DNA from: Axinella damicornis | Lineage: Eukaryota > Porifera > Demospongiae > Axinellida > Axinellidae | Length of the DNA: 64,000 nucleotides | NCBI GenBank assembly: GCA_963931865.1 | Contig: OZ007507.1 | Coordinates: forward strand, 7,933,847-7,997,846 | Direction of reading: 5' to 3' | Part shown: piece by piece, positions 44,982 to 56,283 of the stretch | Layout: each line of letters begins with the position of its first letter | How positions within the stretch are numbered: the stretch's first letter is position 1 | Notes under the pieces: generated by a model | Database searches by the model: none | What the model was told of the DNA's origin: nothing | Seen by the model: only the letters and a program-made list of their open reading frames with translations | Position numbers and translations under genes: made by a program

Positions 44982-45504
44982 CATCTGGTGGCTCCTACTG
45001 CTACGAGGAAGTTCTACCAACCTGTTCTTGTCAAGATGTATTGTGACTATGCCATCATGGAGGCGTGGCTTTCTTTTCATGACGTAACTACAGACTACAG
45101 TGCAGAACTGTGAGGATAGAGTTTTGGATTTCCACATGACCTACACATCTGGCACTGTCGGCTGCCATCGAGCTCTCTGATCTGATGAAGGGTGAATGCC
45201 CCACCCCCTCATCCGCGAAGGCAACAATAAACATTGATCACAACAGCAACATCAAAAAAATATTAATGGAAACTGCATTAAAGCCTGCTCAGTGCCCAGC
45301 AGAAGGTCCACGTCCATCAAGAGAGACCATCCCAGCTTTGTTGACATGGTGATTGCCTCGTAGTCTCAGGCCTAGGAACAAGGCTAACATGGTGATTAAG
45401 TAACAACACCAGTCTGGCATACATCCAGTTCCCCCGTACCCTTATGGTGACGTGATGTTGCACGTACCATGACTAAGAATTACGCATTTCATGCGCTCGA
45501 AAAA

Positions 45505-45805
45505 GTACGCAAACTAGTGGCAAAAAGTTTTCTGCGAAAAATAAAAAGGATTTAGTGATGGCCTGTCACATTCGGAATTATTCCACCCCTCGAAAAAGCT
45601 AAGAAACAAGGAGAAATGCCTTTAACCAGGCTCAGTCCCATCCCCTCCCTAAATTCTACATTTTATAAGGGGATGGGACTGAGCCTGGTTAAAGGCATTT
45701 CTCCTTGTTTCTTAGCTTTTTCGAGGGGTGGAATAATTCCAAATGTGATAGGCCATCACTAAATCCTTTTTATTTTTCGCAGAAAACTTTTTGCCACTAG
45801 TGTAC
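45505..45805. repeat. ~300-bp inverted repeat with ~140-bp arms
   Basis: The left arm begins GTACGCAAACTAGTGGCAAA and the right arm reverse complements to GTACACTAGTGGCAAAAAGT. They match almost throughout (GGATTTAGTGATGGCCT, GAATTATTCCACCCCTCG, AACAAGGAGAAATGCC) around a ~20-bp loop. Probable foldback MITE. Confidence 0.85.
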
Positions 45806-45888
45806 TGAGGAGTCAGAAACTGGACTTCTCAATTTAAAAATGCTCCATTTGGCCCCGCCCCATGTGACAAGAACTGTCACTCAGAACA

Positions 45889-45935
45889 CCAGACCCTCTT
45901 TTGGCATTTCAGGGAGGGTCTGGGAACAAGACTAA
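45889..45935. repeat. Mini inverted-repeat unit, divergent tip
   Basis: CCAGACCCTC faces GAGGGTCTGGGAACAAGACTA, matching the GTCTGGGAATGAGGCTA-type end of the family. Similar sequence is at 44,015-44,055. Confidence 0.55.
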
Positions 45936-45963
45936 TCGATTCTCATCTTGTGAATGGGATGGG

Positions 45964-46140
45964 ACTGAGGATCAGTTTCCCTTGTTCCTTTGGGTGGGAT
46001 ACTGAGGATCAGTAATGACAGTTTCCCTTGTTCCTTTGGGTGGGATACTGAGGATCAGTAATGACAGTTTCCCTTGTTCCTTTGGGTGGGATACTGAGGA
46101 TGGGTAGTGGCATTTCCCCTTGTTTCTTCTTGAGGTGTTA
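45964..46140. repeat. 46-bp tandem repeat, about four units
   Basis: Units start ACTGAGGATCAGTAATGACA at 46,001, 46,047 and 46,093, with a shorter one at 45,964. Each ends CCTTTGGGTGGGAT. The minus-strand frame with repeated SxPPKGTRETV is an artefact of it. Confidence 0.88.
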
Positions 46141-46393
46141 GTGTTATAGACTTCAGATTGGTCCAGAATTCTGTTACAAGTACAAATGCGGAACACAAAT
46201 GCGGAAGACCTAAAACACAAACGTGGAAGACCTAAATGCAAACGCGAAGGCCTAAACGAACTCCAGAAGATCCTCAAGCAAAGCTGCACCATTTTTCGGA
46301 GGCCTTATTTAAAAAATGCTTACCATATCTTTACACAGACTCATCATCCATTCTTTAGAAATATATAATAATTATGTTTATGTATGTACACAG

Positions 46394-46449
46394 ATCCGTT
46401 TATCTGGAATGAAAGTGTTGTCGATGTTGCACAGGCATTGGTGGATAAG
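46394..46449 (+). CDS. FANCE: FANCE-like exon 9
   Basis: 56 bp between TATGTACACAG and GTATGT. It completes an Asp codon, reads PFIWNESVVDVAQALVDK and leaves in phase 0. This is the best match to FANCE, where the corresponding helix reads P-W-K-E-E-T-F-x-x-x-x-x-x-L-L-E. Confidence 0.62.
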
Positions 46450-46974
46450 GTATGTACATGATCCAACTACTGGGGTATTGTGTAGTGTAGCTGATGTGTG
46501 AACTTCTGGTTTCTGTGTATGAGACATCGTAATGTCACTTTGCTCTTATGTACGTTAACTGGGTACATATTTCAATGTCTGCGAGTTGCATTTGCTGATA
46601 TCTCTGGTTACCTCACATTACGTAATCAACCATTTCACAACATGAGTGTGAATAGGGGATTAAGACAGAGCATTCCCTTTTTGAAGTTCACTGCCACTTG
46701 CCTGAATATTTGAGCTCGTGCCATAGCCAATTAACATGTAAGTATAGTATAATGTGCCTATCAATGTTAAGCCCCACCTCCCCCACCCGGGGTAGGTGGG
46801 GCTAAGGTGGGGATTTGAATTCAAATGCCCGACCCACTACTGGGCAGAACCTCACAGCAACTCCCCATCTGGTACACAGGGTACTACATGGGGATTTGCT
46901 GGGAATTTGACAGAGTTAAGTACAAGGTGGTCAGACAAAACTTCAATGGTGAAACTCAACATTACAACCATTAA

Positions 46975-47306
46975 CTACTGACGACATTTGGTGCAAATGT
47001 AAACATCAGTTGGAGGAGGCGACCGCAAACCTTCACAACTGCCACAGTACCACTTGTCGCACATGTCGCAGCCAATCCAAAGTTCCTCTTCCTCAGCTTC
47101 TTCTTGGTACTAGCACACTGCCCACAGTGGTATTCGGAGGCGGTTGCAGTAGCTGACTTGAAAGTTGTTTCAGTAGCGTTATCAGAGGTTGCAGCTGTAG
47201 GCTGTGACTCGGCAGCCCGAGCTAACTTCTTTGCTTGCCGAGTTGCAACTGCTTTCTTTGCCCTCTTTTCCAATTTAGGAGGACAGTGTGGAGGTGGTCC
47301 ATCCAC
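46975..47306 (-). pseudogene. C-terminal PHD finger of a probable transposon protein
   Basis: The minus strand gives an Ala/Lys-rich linker (LEKRAKKAVATRQAKKLARA), then YHCGQCAST, a 1-nt frameshift, EELWIGCDMCDKWYCGSC and DVYICTKCRQ with a TAG stop at 46,975. This is a complete PHD-type finger (CxxC, CxxC, W-x-x-x-x-C, CxxC). A linker plus terminal PHD resembles the ends of pogo/Jerky-type transposases in marine invertebrates, but no DDE domain was found upstream. Confidence 0.6.
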
Positions 47307-47309
47307 ATC

Positions 47310-48800
47310 CGAGTTACATCGGGTGTCAACAGAACCTTTACTGTAGTTGTCTCTATATACTGCTCAGTTGGAGGATACGCTTTCAACTTCCATTGCAAAA
47401 TTCATTCTTCAGAACACTGGATGGGGGTGGCATGCATGAAGCAAGAGCAGACAACTCCACAAGAGGAGTTTCCCCATGGTCTACCTGCATCTGTAGCTGG
47501 AAGAGGGAGATGTGTTATGGGAGGACCTCCTTCGTACCATGTGGGAAGAACACTTGGCTGTCCTTTCTTGCACAAAGGGTGTGGACAGTCTGGTTTGAAT
47601 CAGCAGAGGAGCAGAAAGATGTACTGGTTTGGCAGTCCAGGAACCATATGGCGTTGTCGGACATCCCATACAGACTGAAATTCAGCATACAGTTGAGGAT
47701 GCTCCTGGCGCAATGAGTCCTTTCGCTGCCTTTGACCCCTTCAAAAAGGTGAGCAGATGGTCTCGAACTTGCAGGTGCTCACTCATGTCAGCTCTCCGGT
47801 GCAGATTAATAGTTGTGTTGCCACAGGGGCATCCATTCACCCTATTGATGCAGCAATTGCTAGGTTCAAATTTTTCCGAAGCAACTCTTCGTTCACAGCT
47901 TCTGTATCCTGATCTGTATCTGTGCAAATACCTGCGAGTGTGGATGGGATAAATGTATTTGCATGGCCCAAACTCAAGCAGCTGTTTTGCAGCTCAACTT
48001 GGTTTAAATATGAGGAATCGCTGCTGCGTGTGGTAACCAAGGTTTGAAGTCTCTCATTTCTAATGTGTCGTTGTGCCCACCAAACTGTACCTCATCGTCT
48101 GCCAGACATTCGTCTGTAGCCCCATCAACTCTGACATACTCAATGGACTTTGGGAGTCCGGTAAGGGGATTCATAAAAACTGCTTACCTCGGTGACAGGT
48201 TTCATGACAACTTAAAATTTAGCGTAAGTTTTGATCCGAACGCCGTATACACTTCATTTTTTTACCATACTATAGCGCTCGAAATTCTCTATCCGTCGAT
48301 ATATTTTTTATGTCCACGACTTGCTCAGAAGGCTAGTTTTGAGGGTACCCGTCAATTTCGGTAGCTTATGACATCACAAATGAAAATTTTAACCGGTTGG
48401 TGACGTCATACCAAGACTGCCGCGTGTTTGCCGCGAAATAGTGCTTGTCTGGGTTTGCTGCTGTTTTCTGCCTCTGAAGCGAGGCCACGGAAGACTGCGA
48501 GGAAGAGACAGCTGGATCTGAACCTAGAGAAGGCAAGGGAGTGAAAAAGAAGGCGAGGATCTGCCAGTGGTACCGCCAGTGCGGCTGAAATCGAGGTGCG
48601 AAGTGAACGCAACGGTACCGACGTGGAGCAAGTTGATTTGCTGGACTTCTAGCGATGACAGAGGATGCTGCAGACACTGATGATGAAGCTGTCGATCCCA
48701 CGTTCGATCTGGACTAGAGTATGAAGTCTGATGTCGATCATATTTAATATTGAGACTGTGATAAAGTTTCTCTCGGTCTTTTCTTGTGTTTCTAGCTCAC
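47310..48800. other. No gene recognised
   Basis: The + strand frames 47,235-47,716 and 48,044-48,364, and the minus frames 47,481-48,040, have no recognisable domain. The stretch is probably a mixture of decayed repeats in intron 9 of the FANCE-like gene. Confidence 0.45.
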
Positions 48801-48825
48801 AAAGCAGCTTAACTTAGGAGACACA

Positions 48826-49455
48826 ATGGCTGCAGAGCTTCCTGCCATGATGATAGGCATGTCAGACAAGGCAGTGCATGACTGGAGTCTCAATCCTTTG
48901 AGAACGATAGCGAGATCGGCCAGAGAGCAAGTAAGGCAAGTACCGGCGATCTCGCATACTCCGAGCAAGTGAAGACCTCAACAACAAGGCCTCCAGATTC
49001 ATTAGGGGAATACCAGTGTGAAGGGGCAGCCAAACCTGTCGATACCTACGTTTTGGCGATGTCCTCCGTACGAGACGCCTGGGCCTGGTTTTCCCATAAA
49101 GATTTTGGGCAGTCACCCTAACTTCCAAAACGAGAAATCAAGAATTGAGCGGCTTTTAGTGGAGGACAAGGAACACATTGAGTACATGTTGCCAAAGTTT
49201 AACTGAGAAGTAAATCCCATCAAGCGCTATGGGCTCAGGAAAAGTGCTGATCGAAGGCATACTGCAGATATGGAGTCAAGCCTCCGGAGGAACGTTATAC
49301 ACCCAGCTCTCGATTTGGTGACTCTAGAAAGTATGCATCCACACCTCAGGAAGGTTAGGCATTACATGTACGCCTATTTGGAAGGGGTACCTGGTGGATC
49401 AGACTTGGAGAAACTAGTTAAGAATTACAAGAAGATTATAAAATCGCACAGATGA
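48826..49455 (+). pseudogene. Internally deleted DDE transposase (IS630/Tc1-like family)
   Basis: Starting at the ATG at 48,826, a decayed N-terminal stretch is followed from 49,018 by KGQPNLSIPTFWR and PGPGFP. The reading then jumps to a C-terminal region: HIEYMLPKFN, an in-frame TGA, EVNPIKRY, PALDLVTLE, LRKVRHYMYAYLEGVPGGS and LEKLVKNYKKIIKSHR. In the family I recall, this end reads E-L-N-P-I-E-R-V-W, so the catalytic Glu is Lys here and the middle of the gene with the first two acidic residues is gone. Non-functional. Confidence 0.6.
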
Positions 49456-50670
49456 ATTTCCGAACTTCAGTAATTTGTTTCAGTTTCAGTTCTTTTGTTC
49501 CTGTAGTTGTATTTGATAATTTTCTTTGTTAGAAACCTTTCTTTATGTGTTTACCTTCTTGCCTGTAAGTTTGGAGTTCATTGCTATAGTAACAAAAAAT
49601 GACATAGCTTTCAAAGTGATGACCCGAAAATCGGTTTTAAATGAATACAAAAAAAATAAGAATGTTGTAACAAAAAAGTTCTCTGTTAGGATTGTTCCTT
49701 TCAATGAGAGCTTTCAATTGATACCCATTTTGTTAGTATTGGATGAAGTATGTAGAACTACTTAGCTGATACAGAAAAACTGCATTTTTGGACCTAATTA
49801 GTTTGACGTCATCGTCACCATGGCAACGCCGCATATTAATATTGGTTTTGGGGGGTGGAGTAATGTGTCCAAGTTCTAGGCACCTCTGACCTACAGGCAG
49901 GAAGTTATGTCAAGATTTGTCCATTTCCACATTTTTGGAACTAAATGCCTGGTTGCACTATATCAGCAATCTGTGTGCTGCCCAGCAGGTCGAGATATAC
50001 ACCTCCCACTCCTCACTCTTTAGCTGGAGAAAAAAGTCTTGGCCAGGTTGCACGATATCTCCAAATGCGACTCGGATAGCTTGCTCCAGCACTTCCGAAT
50101 CGGAGACAATGCTAGCTGCTGACTCTGAAGACTATGATGAGGCAAGGGAAGAAAAGGGAAACAGAAAGAACAGCAGCAAAGGTTAAGACAACATATCCGA
50201 GGTAGACGACATATCTGATCATCACATGAGGCCGCTGTGAAACCACTGCGCATGCGTAGTTCCCAAATTTCGGCTCTGTCAAATTCCCCACCCATGGGGC
50301 AGGGTTTGGATTCAAAAGTGATCAAATTCCCCACTGAAATGTCAAAGTCACTGAAATGGCGTGACCTAACAGGGCCACATCATTCAATTTCTCTAACCCC
50401 TGCTGAGTAAAAGGAATGATGGCGCCGTGAATTTGATAAAACTCGTGAAGGTGAGCAACTAAAGCGTGTATGTACAGCGTGACATGTTTAGTTTAGTACA
50501 CGGTTAGCTAGAGTTGTAACCGTGATTTTGATTTTGCGGCAAAATTAGCTTCTTCAGCAGATATTGTTTCTGAACGAATGATTTCGTTTAGCTCCATAAA
50601 ATTAGTCCAAATATCTTGAATGATGGTCACATTTGGTAGGTTGGGAAAAAGATCGGGCAAGTTAACTTTT

Positions 50671-53143
50671 GGGTCATTCCATGTCAAATCAACACAAAAA
50701 AATCCTCACCTCTTCTGATTTTGACGAAACTTGGTGAGCCTGTTAGTTCTATTAGGAAACCACTGCACACCAAATTTCAGCTTCTGAAGTGCTATAGCTT
50801 TTCAACTGCAACAAATTTAATTTTGTCCTCAGGTGCCCATTTTAGACCGCGTGCCATGACTGAAATACCCATATCTTCTGATGTGATCAACGTAGAGAGT
50901 TGCAACAAGGATTTTCTCGAAGCTCTTGAAAGGCTCTTTCATTTGGCATATAATAATTTGATGTTTGATCTAATTAAAGTTCAAAGGTTACGTAATCTGA
51001 CCTTTGACCTTGGTTCTGGAAAAACAGAAGTTTTGATTTTTTTCAAACTTTTTTTACAAAGACCTTGAACCTACATGTGTTTATTCACCAAGTTTTAATT
51101 TGGGACTACAATGGGAACAGCAGCTATAGACCAAAATGTAGTAGCATGTACGAAATATGTGCACGAAATAATATTATGTGCACATAGCATACACAGATAA
51201 TGGGTCTAAAACCCATCATGATTACTAACCTGCCTAGTTATATTAATTTCTGAACCATAGCACTTCAGTTGCAGCTCAGCTTGCTGTCTGTGTCAGTGGG
51301 TATGTGCGACCTTTCGTAGAATTGCTTTATTTACAAGTAACTGGCTTCACTTGCTTCAGCTACTGCCCCCATAGTCACCTACATGGGCAGTCCTGTTGTG
51401 CAGAGGTCTGACAGTCTCTATGACGCCTCCGTTCGTATTAGCGTAGTGCAGCACATGACAGTACCCGCTTCACGGACATGCTTGTCTCACTCACTACATG
51501 TGCGTGAGTCCAGTGTAGCTCCTTTCTCTGACTAGTTCGTCACTAGCCACCTGAACGTGCACAATCATGCAGCTACACTCATGCTTGAAACCTTAAGGTG
51601 TTGGGATAAGTTACTAATGTAGGACTCATTCAGGTTCTCACCAACAAGCAAGGTTCACGCACTTAGTCTATGAGATATACCATTGGATGCTGTGGAGATC
51701 AGCTGCACAAGTACTATAGGGCACATGCACTATGCGAGGTCATCACACAATCCAGTTGCAAGCATTTTTTTTAATGAAAAACCTTGCAGATGGTAATTGC
51801 AGTATTTAGCTAAGTCTTTTTCTCTCAACCAAGTGATGATCATGGCCTATAATCTTGAATACATTACTTGTATGTAGTACGTAGCTATAAGTATCAAATC
51901 CCCATTTGCACAAAAGTTCTTGCACAGGGTTGAAAAGAATATTAAAGACCCATGCACCGAGTAAGGCTGCCGCTAGTCTGTATTCCTCAGTTAGGTGGTG
52001 AGTAATCAGACCACTTCCAGCTGTATACCATCTTTCCATCTACCTCTAGTACAACTTAAGCTAATTGTTTTTGGGCTTTCAGAAGCCGGTTGAAAATATA
52101 ACTTCAGTCTGCTGTCACAACAGGAAATAATGCAGTGGAGATTTTTGCAATCACTGCTGCAGCAGACAAATCCAAGTACTGTATAATCATGCTTGATGCC
52201 AGCCAAACCCTCCTCCGTGTGCATGTGTTGCCTTATTAACCACGCATATTCAAAGTGAAAACCAAGGTCAAGGGTCAGATTTCGACATATCATTAAGGTA
52301 AACATGTCAGATTAGCTACAAGAGTGCATTACAACTACTTTAAAGAAATGTCTCTGTACAGATCACATTAGGTAGCTATTTGAGTCATGCATGGCATGTG
52401 GTGTAAAAACAGGCAATTACGGTCAAGAGTGCAGTTGTAGACTGAGGAAGTAGAAATTTAGTGTGGAGTGGTCTCTCAATTAACCAAGGTTTTGTAATCT
52501 GACCTTTGACCTTGGTTCTGGAAAAACAAGTTTTGATTTTATTCCAACTTTATTTACAAAGACCTTGAACCTACATGTGTTTATTCACCAAGTTTTAATT
52601 TGGAACAACAATGGGAACAGCAGCTATAGACCAAAATGTAGTAGCATGAATACAAAAAACGTACACATGCTACTACATTTTGGTCTATAGCTGCGGTTCC
52701 CATTGTAGTCCCAAATTAAAACTTGGTGAATAAACACATGTAGGTTCAAGGTCTTTGTAAAAAAAGTTTGAAAAAAATCAAAACTTCCGTTTTTCCAGAA
52801 CCAAGGTCAAAGGTCAGATTACGTAACCTTTGAACTTTAATTAGATCAAACGTCATATTATTATATGCCAAATGAAAGAGCCTTTCAAGAGCTTCGAGAG
52901 AATCCTTGTTGCAACTCTCTACGTTGATCACATCAGAAGATATGGGTATTTCAGTCATGGCACGCGGTCCAAAATGGGCACCTGAGGCCAAAATTAAATT
53001 TGTTGCAGTTGAAAAGCTATAGCACTTCAGAAGCTGAAATTTGGTGTGCAGTGGTTTCTTAATAGAACTAACATGCTCACCAAGTTTCGTCAAATTCGGA
53101 AGAGGTGAGGATTTTTTTGTGTTGACTTGACATGGAATGACCC
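50671..53143. mobile_element. 2.47-kb element with ~470-bp inverted repeats
   Basis: Both ends read GGGTCATTCCATGTCAA inward. The arms (50,671-51,140 and about 52,660-53,143) match closely; each holds a 115-codon frame (50,721-51,068 + and 52,746-53,093 -) differing at few residues. A third, direct copy of the inner arm end lies at 52,490-52,655 and forms a second palindrome with the right arm. TTTT flanks both ends but is low complexity. The interior (51,140-52,490) shows no transposase. Confidence 0.8.
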
Positions 53144-54056
53144 TTTTGCAAAAACCTTATACTTCTCTCTACACACATTACTATTTCAAGAGCACAAATC
53201 ATCGTGAGTTTGACTCACTCAAGCAACTCTTACTCAAGAAGAACACACTTGAGACCCTAGCTGATATGGGCTGTGAGCGAAAGAAGAAAGTGCAGACCTG
53301 TTCCATGTGCGAACTACCCGGACACAATAGACGAAAATGTGTACGTGCAGCTTCACAGTGAACAGCCGAGAGCGGCGCATCGACATAGACTTTGATTATG
53401 AATTATTCAACAGCGATAAGATGGAAGAGAGAAGTGGAAATGTAGTCCCTATTATCCATTATGTTGTAATGCTACGTACATGCAGTTGCAATGTTGATCT
53501 AATTATTGTCTGTATAATAATTTTTACATGAATAATTATGACATTGTATGATAAAATTTAAGTTGACAACACTACTATGAAAAATACACTCATAAAATCA
53601 GATGATACACCATCTCCCTTACAAATGTAAATACAAGACTATAGCCTTGACTATACACCAACTTTCTAACATTTCCATCTTCATGGGGCTGGTAGTCAAA
53701 TTAGTGGTAATTTCTTTCTCTTCAAACTTGCATAACAAAAATCACCTACATCATTTAGGCCTCGTATGAGCGAGTTGCAACCGGTTGCAACGGCTGCTAC
53801 CAGTAGTGTGGTTGCCCCTCGATTAATTCTTTTCCAAAGAAATTATAGGAAATGGGATTAGATTACATGTAGGAACATGGCAAGTACCGTATAATTATCT
53901 GTACAGCATAGTATTTGCTTAGGCTTGACATTAGGAGTGCAAATGCTGAATTTGTTGTTTAATTAGTTAGTTCAGTGATGTCCCTCCTGGTCACCACTGA
54001 ATTACATTCATTGCTATATACACTGTATATGATCACAGATATATTTTGACTTGCAG
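53144..54056. other. Intron sequence, no gene seen
   Basis: The + strand frame at 53,137-53,361 contains CSMCELPGHNRRKC, a CCHC zinc-knuckle-like motif (C-x2-C-x3-GHxxRxC). This is a possible fragment of a transposase or Gag C-terminus. Nothing else is recognised. Confidence 0.4.
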
Positions 54057-54158
54057 GTCAGGTTAGACGGTGAAAGTGCTACTGCAGTAATTTCTAGTCT
54101 CCAGCGGAGTGCTATACACCTCAAGCAAAGCTCAAAGTTTGCAAAGTTCTTGATTTAA
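54057..54158 (+). CDS. FANCE: FANCE-like exon 10 and stop
   Basis: After TTGACTTGCAG the frame enters in phase 0 and reads VRLDGESATAVISSLQRS, AIHLKQSSKFAKFLI, then TAA at 54,156-54,158. A clear splice donor, GTAAGT, follows 24 bp later (54,183), and the codons between the stop and the donor (LINRNSEI) still resemble the family's next residues. The TAA may therefore be a premature stop or base error within a longer exon. FANCE in other animals continues about 40 residues further. Confidence 0.58.
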   Translation, partial: VRLDGESATAVISSLQRSAIHLKQSSKFAKFLI

Positions 54159-54226
54159 CTCATCAACAGAAACTCAGAAATCGTAAGTGTACTTAGTTGC
54201 ATGAACTATGAACAGGCTTCCACAGT

Positions 54227-55080
54227 AGCCTCATTCCCAGCCGTTCCCGCCGCCAGAATTTGATCGCTTCCTGTACCATATAGAGGGATATTTTCATACG
54301 TGCAAAATTTCGTATAAATGGCCATAAGCCCCTCAGCAGAAATTTTCGTATTTTAATTTTCGTATGCGCCTGTGCATTGCCACGCCCCCTAGCACTACAC
54401 GTACGTAACGTTTCGTCTAGTCGTTATCTGTTTTCTAGACGTACCCTCTCACCACGTCTACAATGCTGATATCTGGGCCTCTGTTGTTGGCCGAAAAATG
54501 ACGAATTGCCGCCTGGTTGGTGGCATACTCGCCGATCGTTGCTGCTCAGTGAACTTGACTTGTTGCACTTCCCACGCTGAGTCTCGTTATCGTAGCAGGC
54601 TAACGGGTGTAGACTGGTCCAATGGAGTCTGGAAGGCCGTTCGAAGGCCGTTATAAAATGCCATCGCTTGCTCACCGCTTCCGCGTGTTCAATTGCCCAT
54701 CAAAATTTGACGTTAAATTTCGACTGTTAAAATTTTCGCAGTTTTTATTTTTGTTTCTCGAGGCTTCATACGAAATATACGGAAATTAGCACCGTACAAA
54801 AATTTCCCGCTATACGGTATGACATACGGCAAGGGAAGGCCTGGGAGATCTGGTCATGCGCGGTGCCGTCAGGTAGACACATGGTACACACACGGAGAGC
54901 AGTGCCCAACGAAGAATCTCAACGTCCTGTCTTCATCCAGAGGCTGGATAGATGCGAAACTGGTATTATAACAGTTGGGCACCGCCCCTCGTGTGTCTAC
55001 CATCTGTCTATCTGACATCATCGCATGTGACCAGATCTCCCAGGCCTTCCCCCGCCATATTTCATAATGGAAGTGGTCAA
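54227..55080. repeat. Nested palindromic repeats, CCTCGTTCCC family
   Basis: Begins with TAGCCTCATTCCCAGCC and GAATTTGATCGCTTCCTGTA, as in the element at 16,561. From 54,815 to 55,075 lies an inverted pair with AAGGCCTGGGAGATCTGGTC near both tips and AGACA(C/G) further in. Confidence 0.65.
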
Positions 55081-55120
55081 ATACTGGCGGTGAGAACAGC
55101 CTGGGAACAGCCTGGGAACG

Positions 55121-55842
55121 AGGTAACCATGTTCCCGGACTCCTCCCCAGCTTTTTGTCGCATACTGTGCAGAAAACAGGGCTGGAAGTTTTCATCACAT
55201 GTACGATGATGTACTATGCGTGGTTTTGGTAATCGAATTATGCAATACCCACACATTCGTTACTGTTAACGCATCATTGCGAGTTCAATCGTGTTGGAGG
55301 CGGTCTCAGCGTTGGATGCTGCTCAGCATGACAGCAAGGAGTCCTTGAAAGGCAACTGTGAGTCCTGACAGCAACTTTTACAATATGAACATGGCTTAGC
55401 CAGCTAGCAAACTTTCTGGTTAGCTATGCCCGGCGTTTGCTCCCAGCGGACGCTGAGTTACGCTAGGCACGCTAGGCACATGACCTCCCGCTTGATAGCG
55501 CACGACCTGTGTACTACATGACATAATCTCAGCAAAACTAAAGCTTCACTAGCCTGAGTGTTCGCTCGTGATTTGTCACTTGAAACTACCTCTCTCATGT
55601 TCATTATAAACTTGTTTCAGGACTCACAGTTGTTTGTTGTGGTCTTCCAAGGACTCCTCGCTGTCGTACTGAGCAGCATCCAGCAAGATCAAAAACGGTA
55701 TGTGTGGGTAATAATTTGATTACCAAAACCACACATAAAACCACGCATAGTACGTCATCATGCATGTGATGAAATCTCCCATGCCCCGTTTTTTGTACAG
55801 TATGTGACAAAGAGCTCGGGAGGAGCCTGGGAACGAGGCAAG
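55121..55842. mobile_element. ~720-bp foldback element
   Basis: Arms of about 260 bp: the left reads GTTCCCGGACTCCTCCCC, GATGTACTATGCGTGGTTTT, GGATGCTGCTCAGCATGACA and GGCAACTGTGAGTCCTGA. The reverse complement of the right arm gives the same blocks in the same order (GACGTACTATGCGTGGTTTT, GGATGCTGCTCAGTACGACA, CAACTGTGAGTCCTGA). The outer tips are CCTCGTTCCC-like. Confidence 0.8.
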
Positions 55843-56281
55843 GAACAATCCACAGGGTGTACATACTTCAGTAGGTTGCAGCCCTCATGCAATACTCACC
55901 ATTCTATTTGTTGCTATGGGATATGGTCTAGGTAGATAGGGCCCTCCCAATCACCCTGGGAACACTCGGGTAGTGTTAATCTGTCTCGGCTGCACCCTCA
56001 ACCAATTACATTTTAAAATTGATGCCCAAGGGGTGAAATTATGTTGGAAAAGTGCCTGGACAATTTGTCCTAGCACAATCAATTTTGTTTTGCCGTTCTC
56101 AGCTGTTGTCTGCCATGGATCAAGAATGCGCATATGCCACGGAATGCTATCATCCTTCACACCAAGACCGCATAAGCGCTCTTGTTCACACATATACACC
56201 AGTGCAATTACCAATTCAATCATCAAATGCATGTAATCAACAAATCAATCTGTAATGGAGACAGCAAGAGCGCATAAGTAG

Positions 56282-56283
<2 letters not shown>

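Larger units (their letters stand above)
13195..54158 (+). other. FANCE: FANCE-like gene, ten mini-exons over 41 kb
   Basis: FANCE is a subunit of the Fanconi anaemia core complex, which monoubiquitinates FANCD2-FANCI in nuclear DNA interstrand-crosslink repair. Ten exons (13,195; 15,676; 21,923; 23,199; 29,669; 36,909; 41,591; 43,616; 46,394; 54,057) have GT/AG borders and phases that chain correctly except across the 36,980-41,591 gap, where one exon of length 3n+1 appears to be missing. Motifs recalling the FANCE C-terminal helical domain are NLSESAVIAIIQNLV, HADLLTKVIKDV, WNESVVDVAQALVDK and SSKFAKFLI. A basic RKRRR stretch precedes it, as in the nuclear-localisation linker of known FANCE. 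The N-terminal exons are not identified. The family call is by recollection only; a search with Pfam FA_FANCE (PF11510) would decide it. Confidence 0.6.

Noticed and set aside
55604..55864. Possible + strand FANCE-like exon after CAG at 55,620 (DSQLFVVVFQGLLAVVL)
   Set aside because: The sequence lies in the right arm of a foldback element and its complement occurs in the left arm; it shows no resemblance to the expected FANCE C-terminus.
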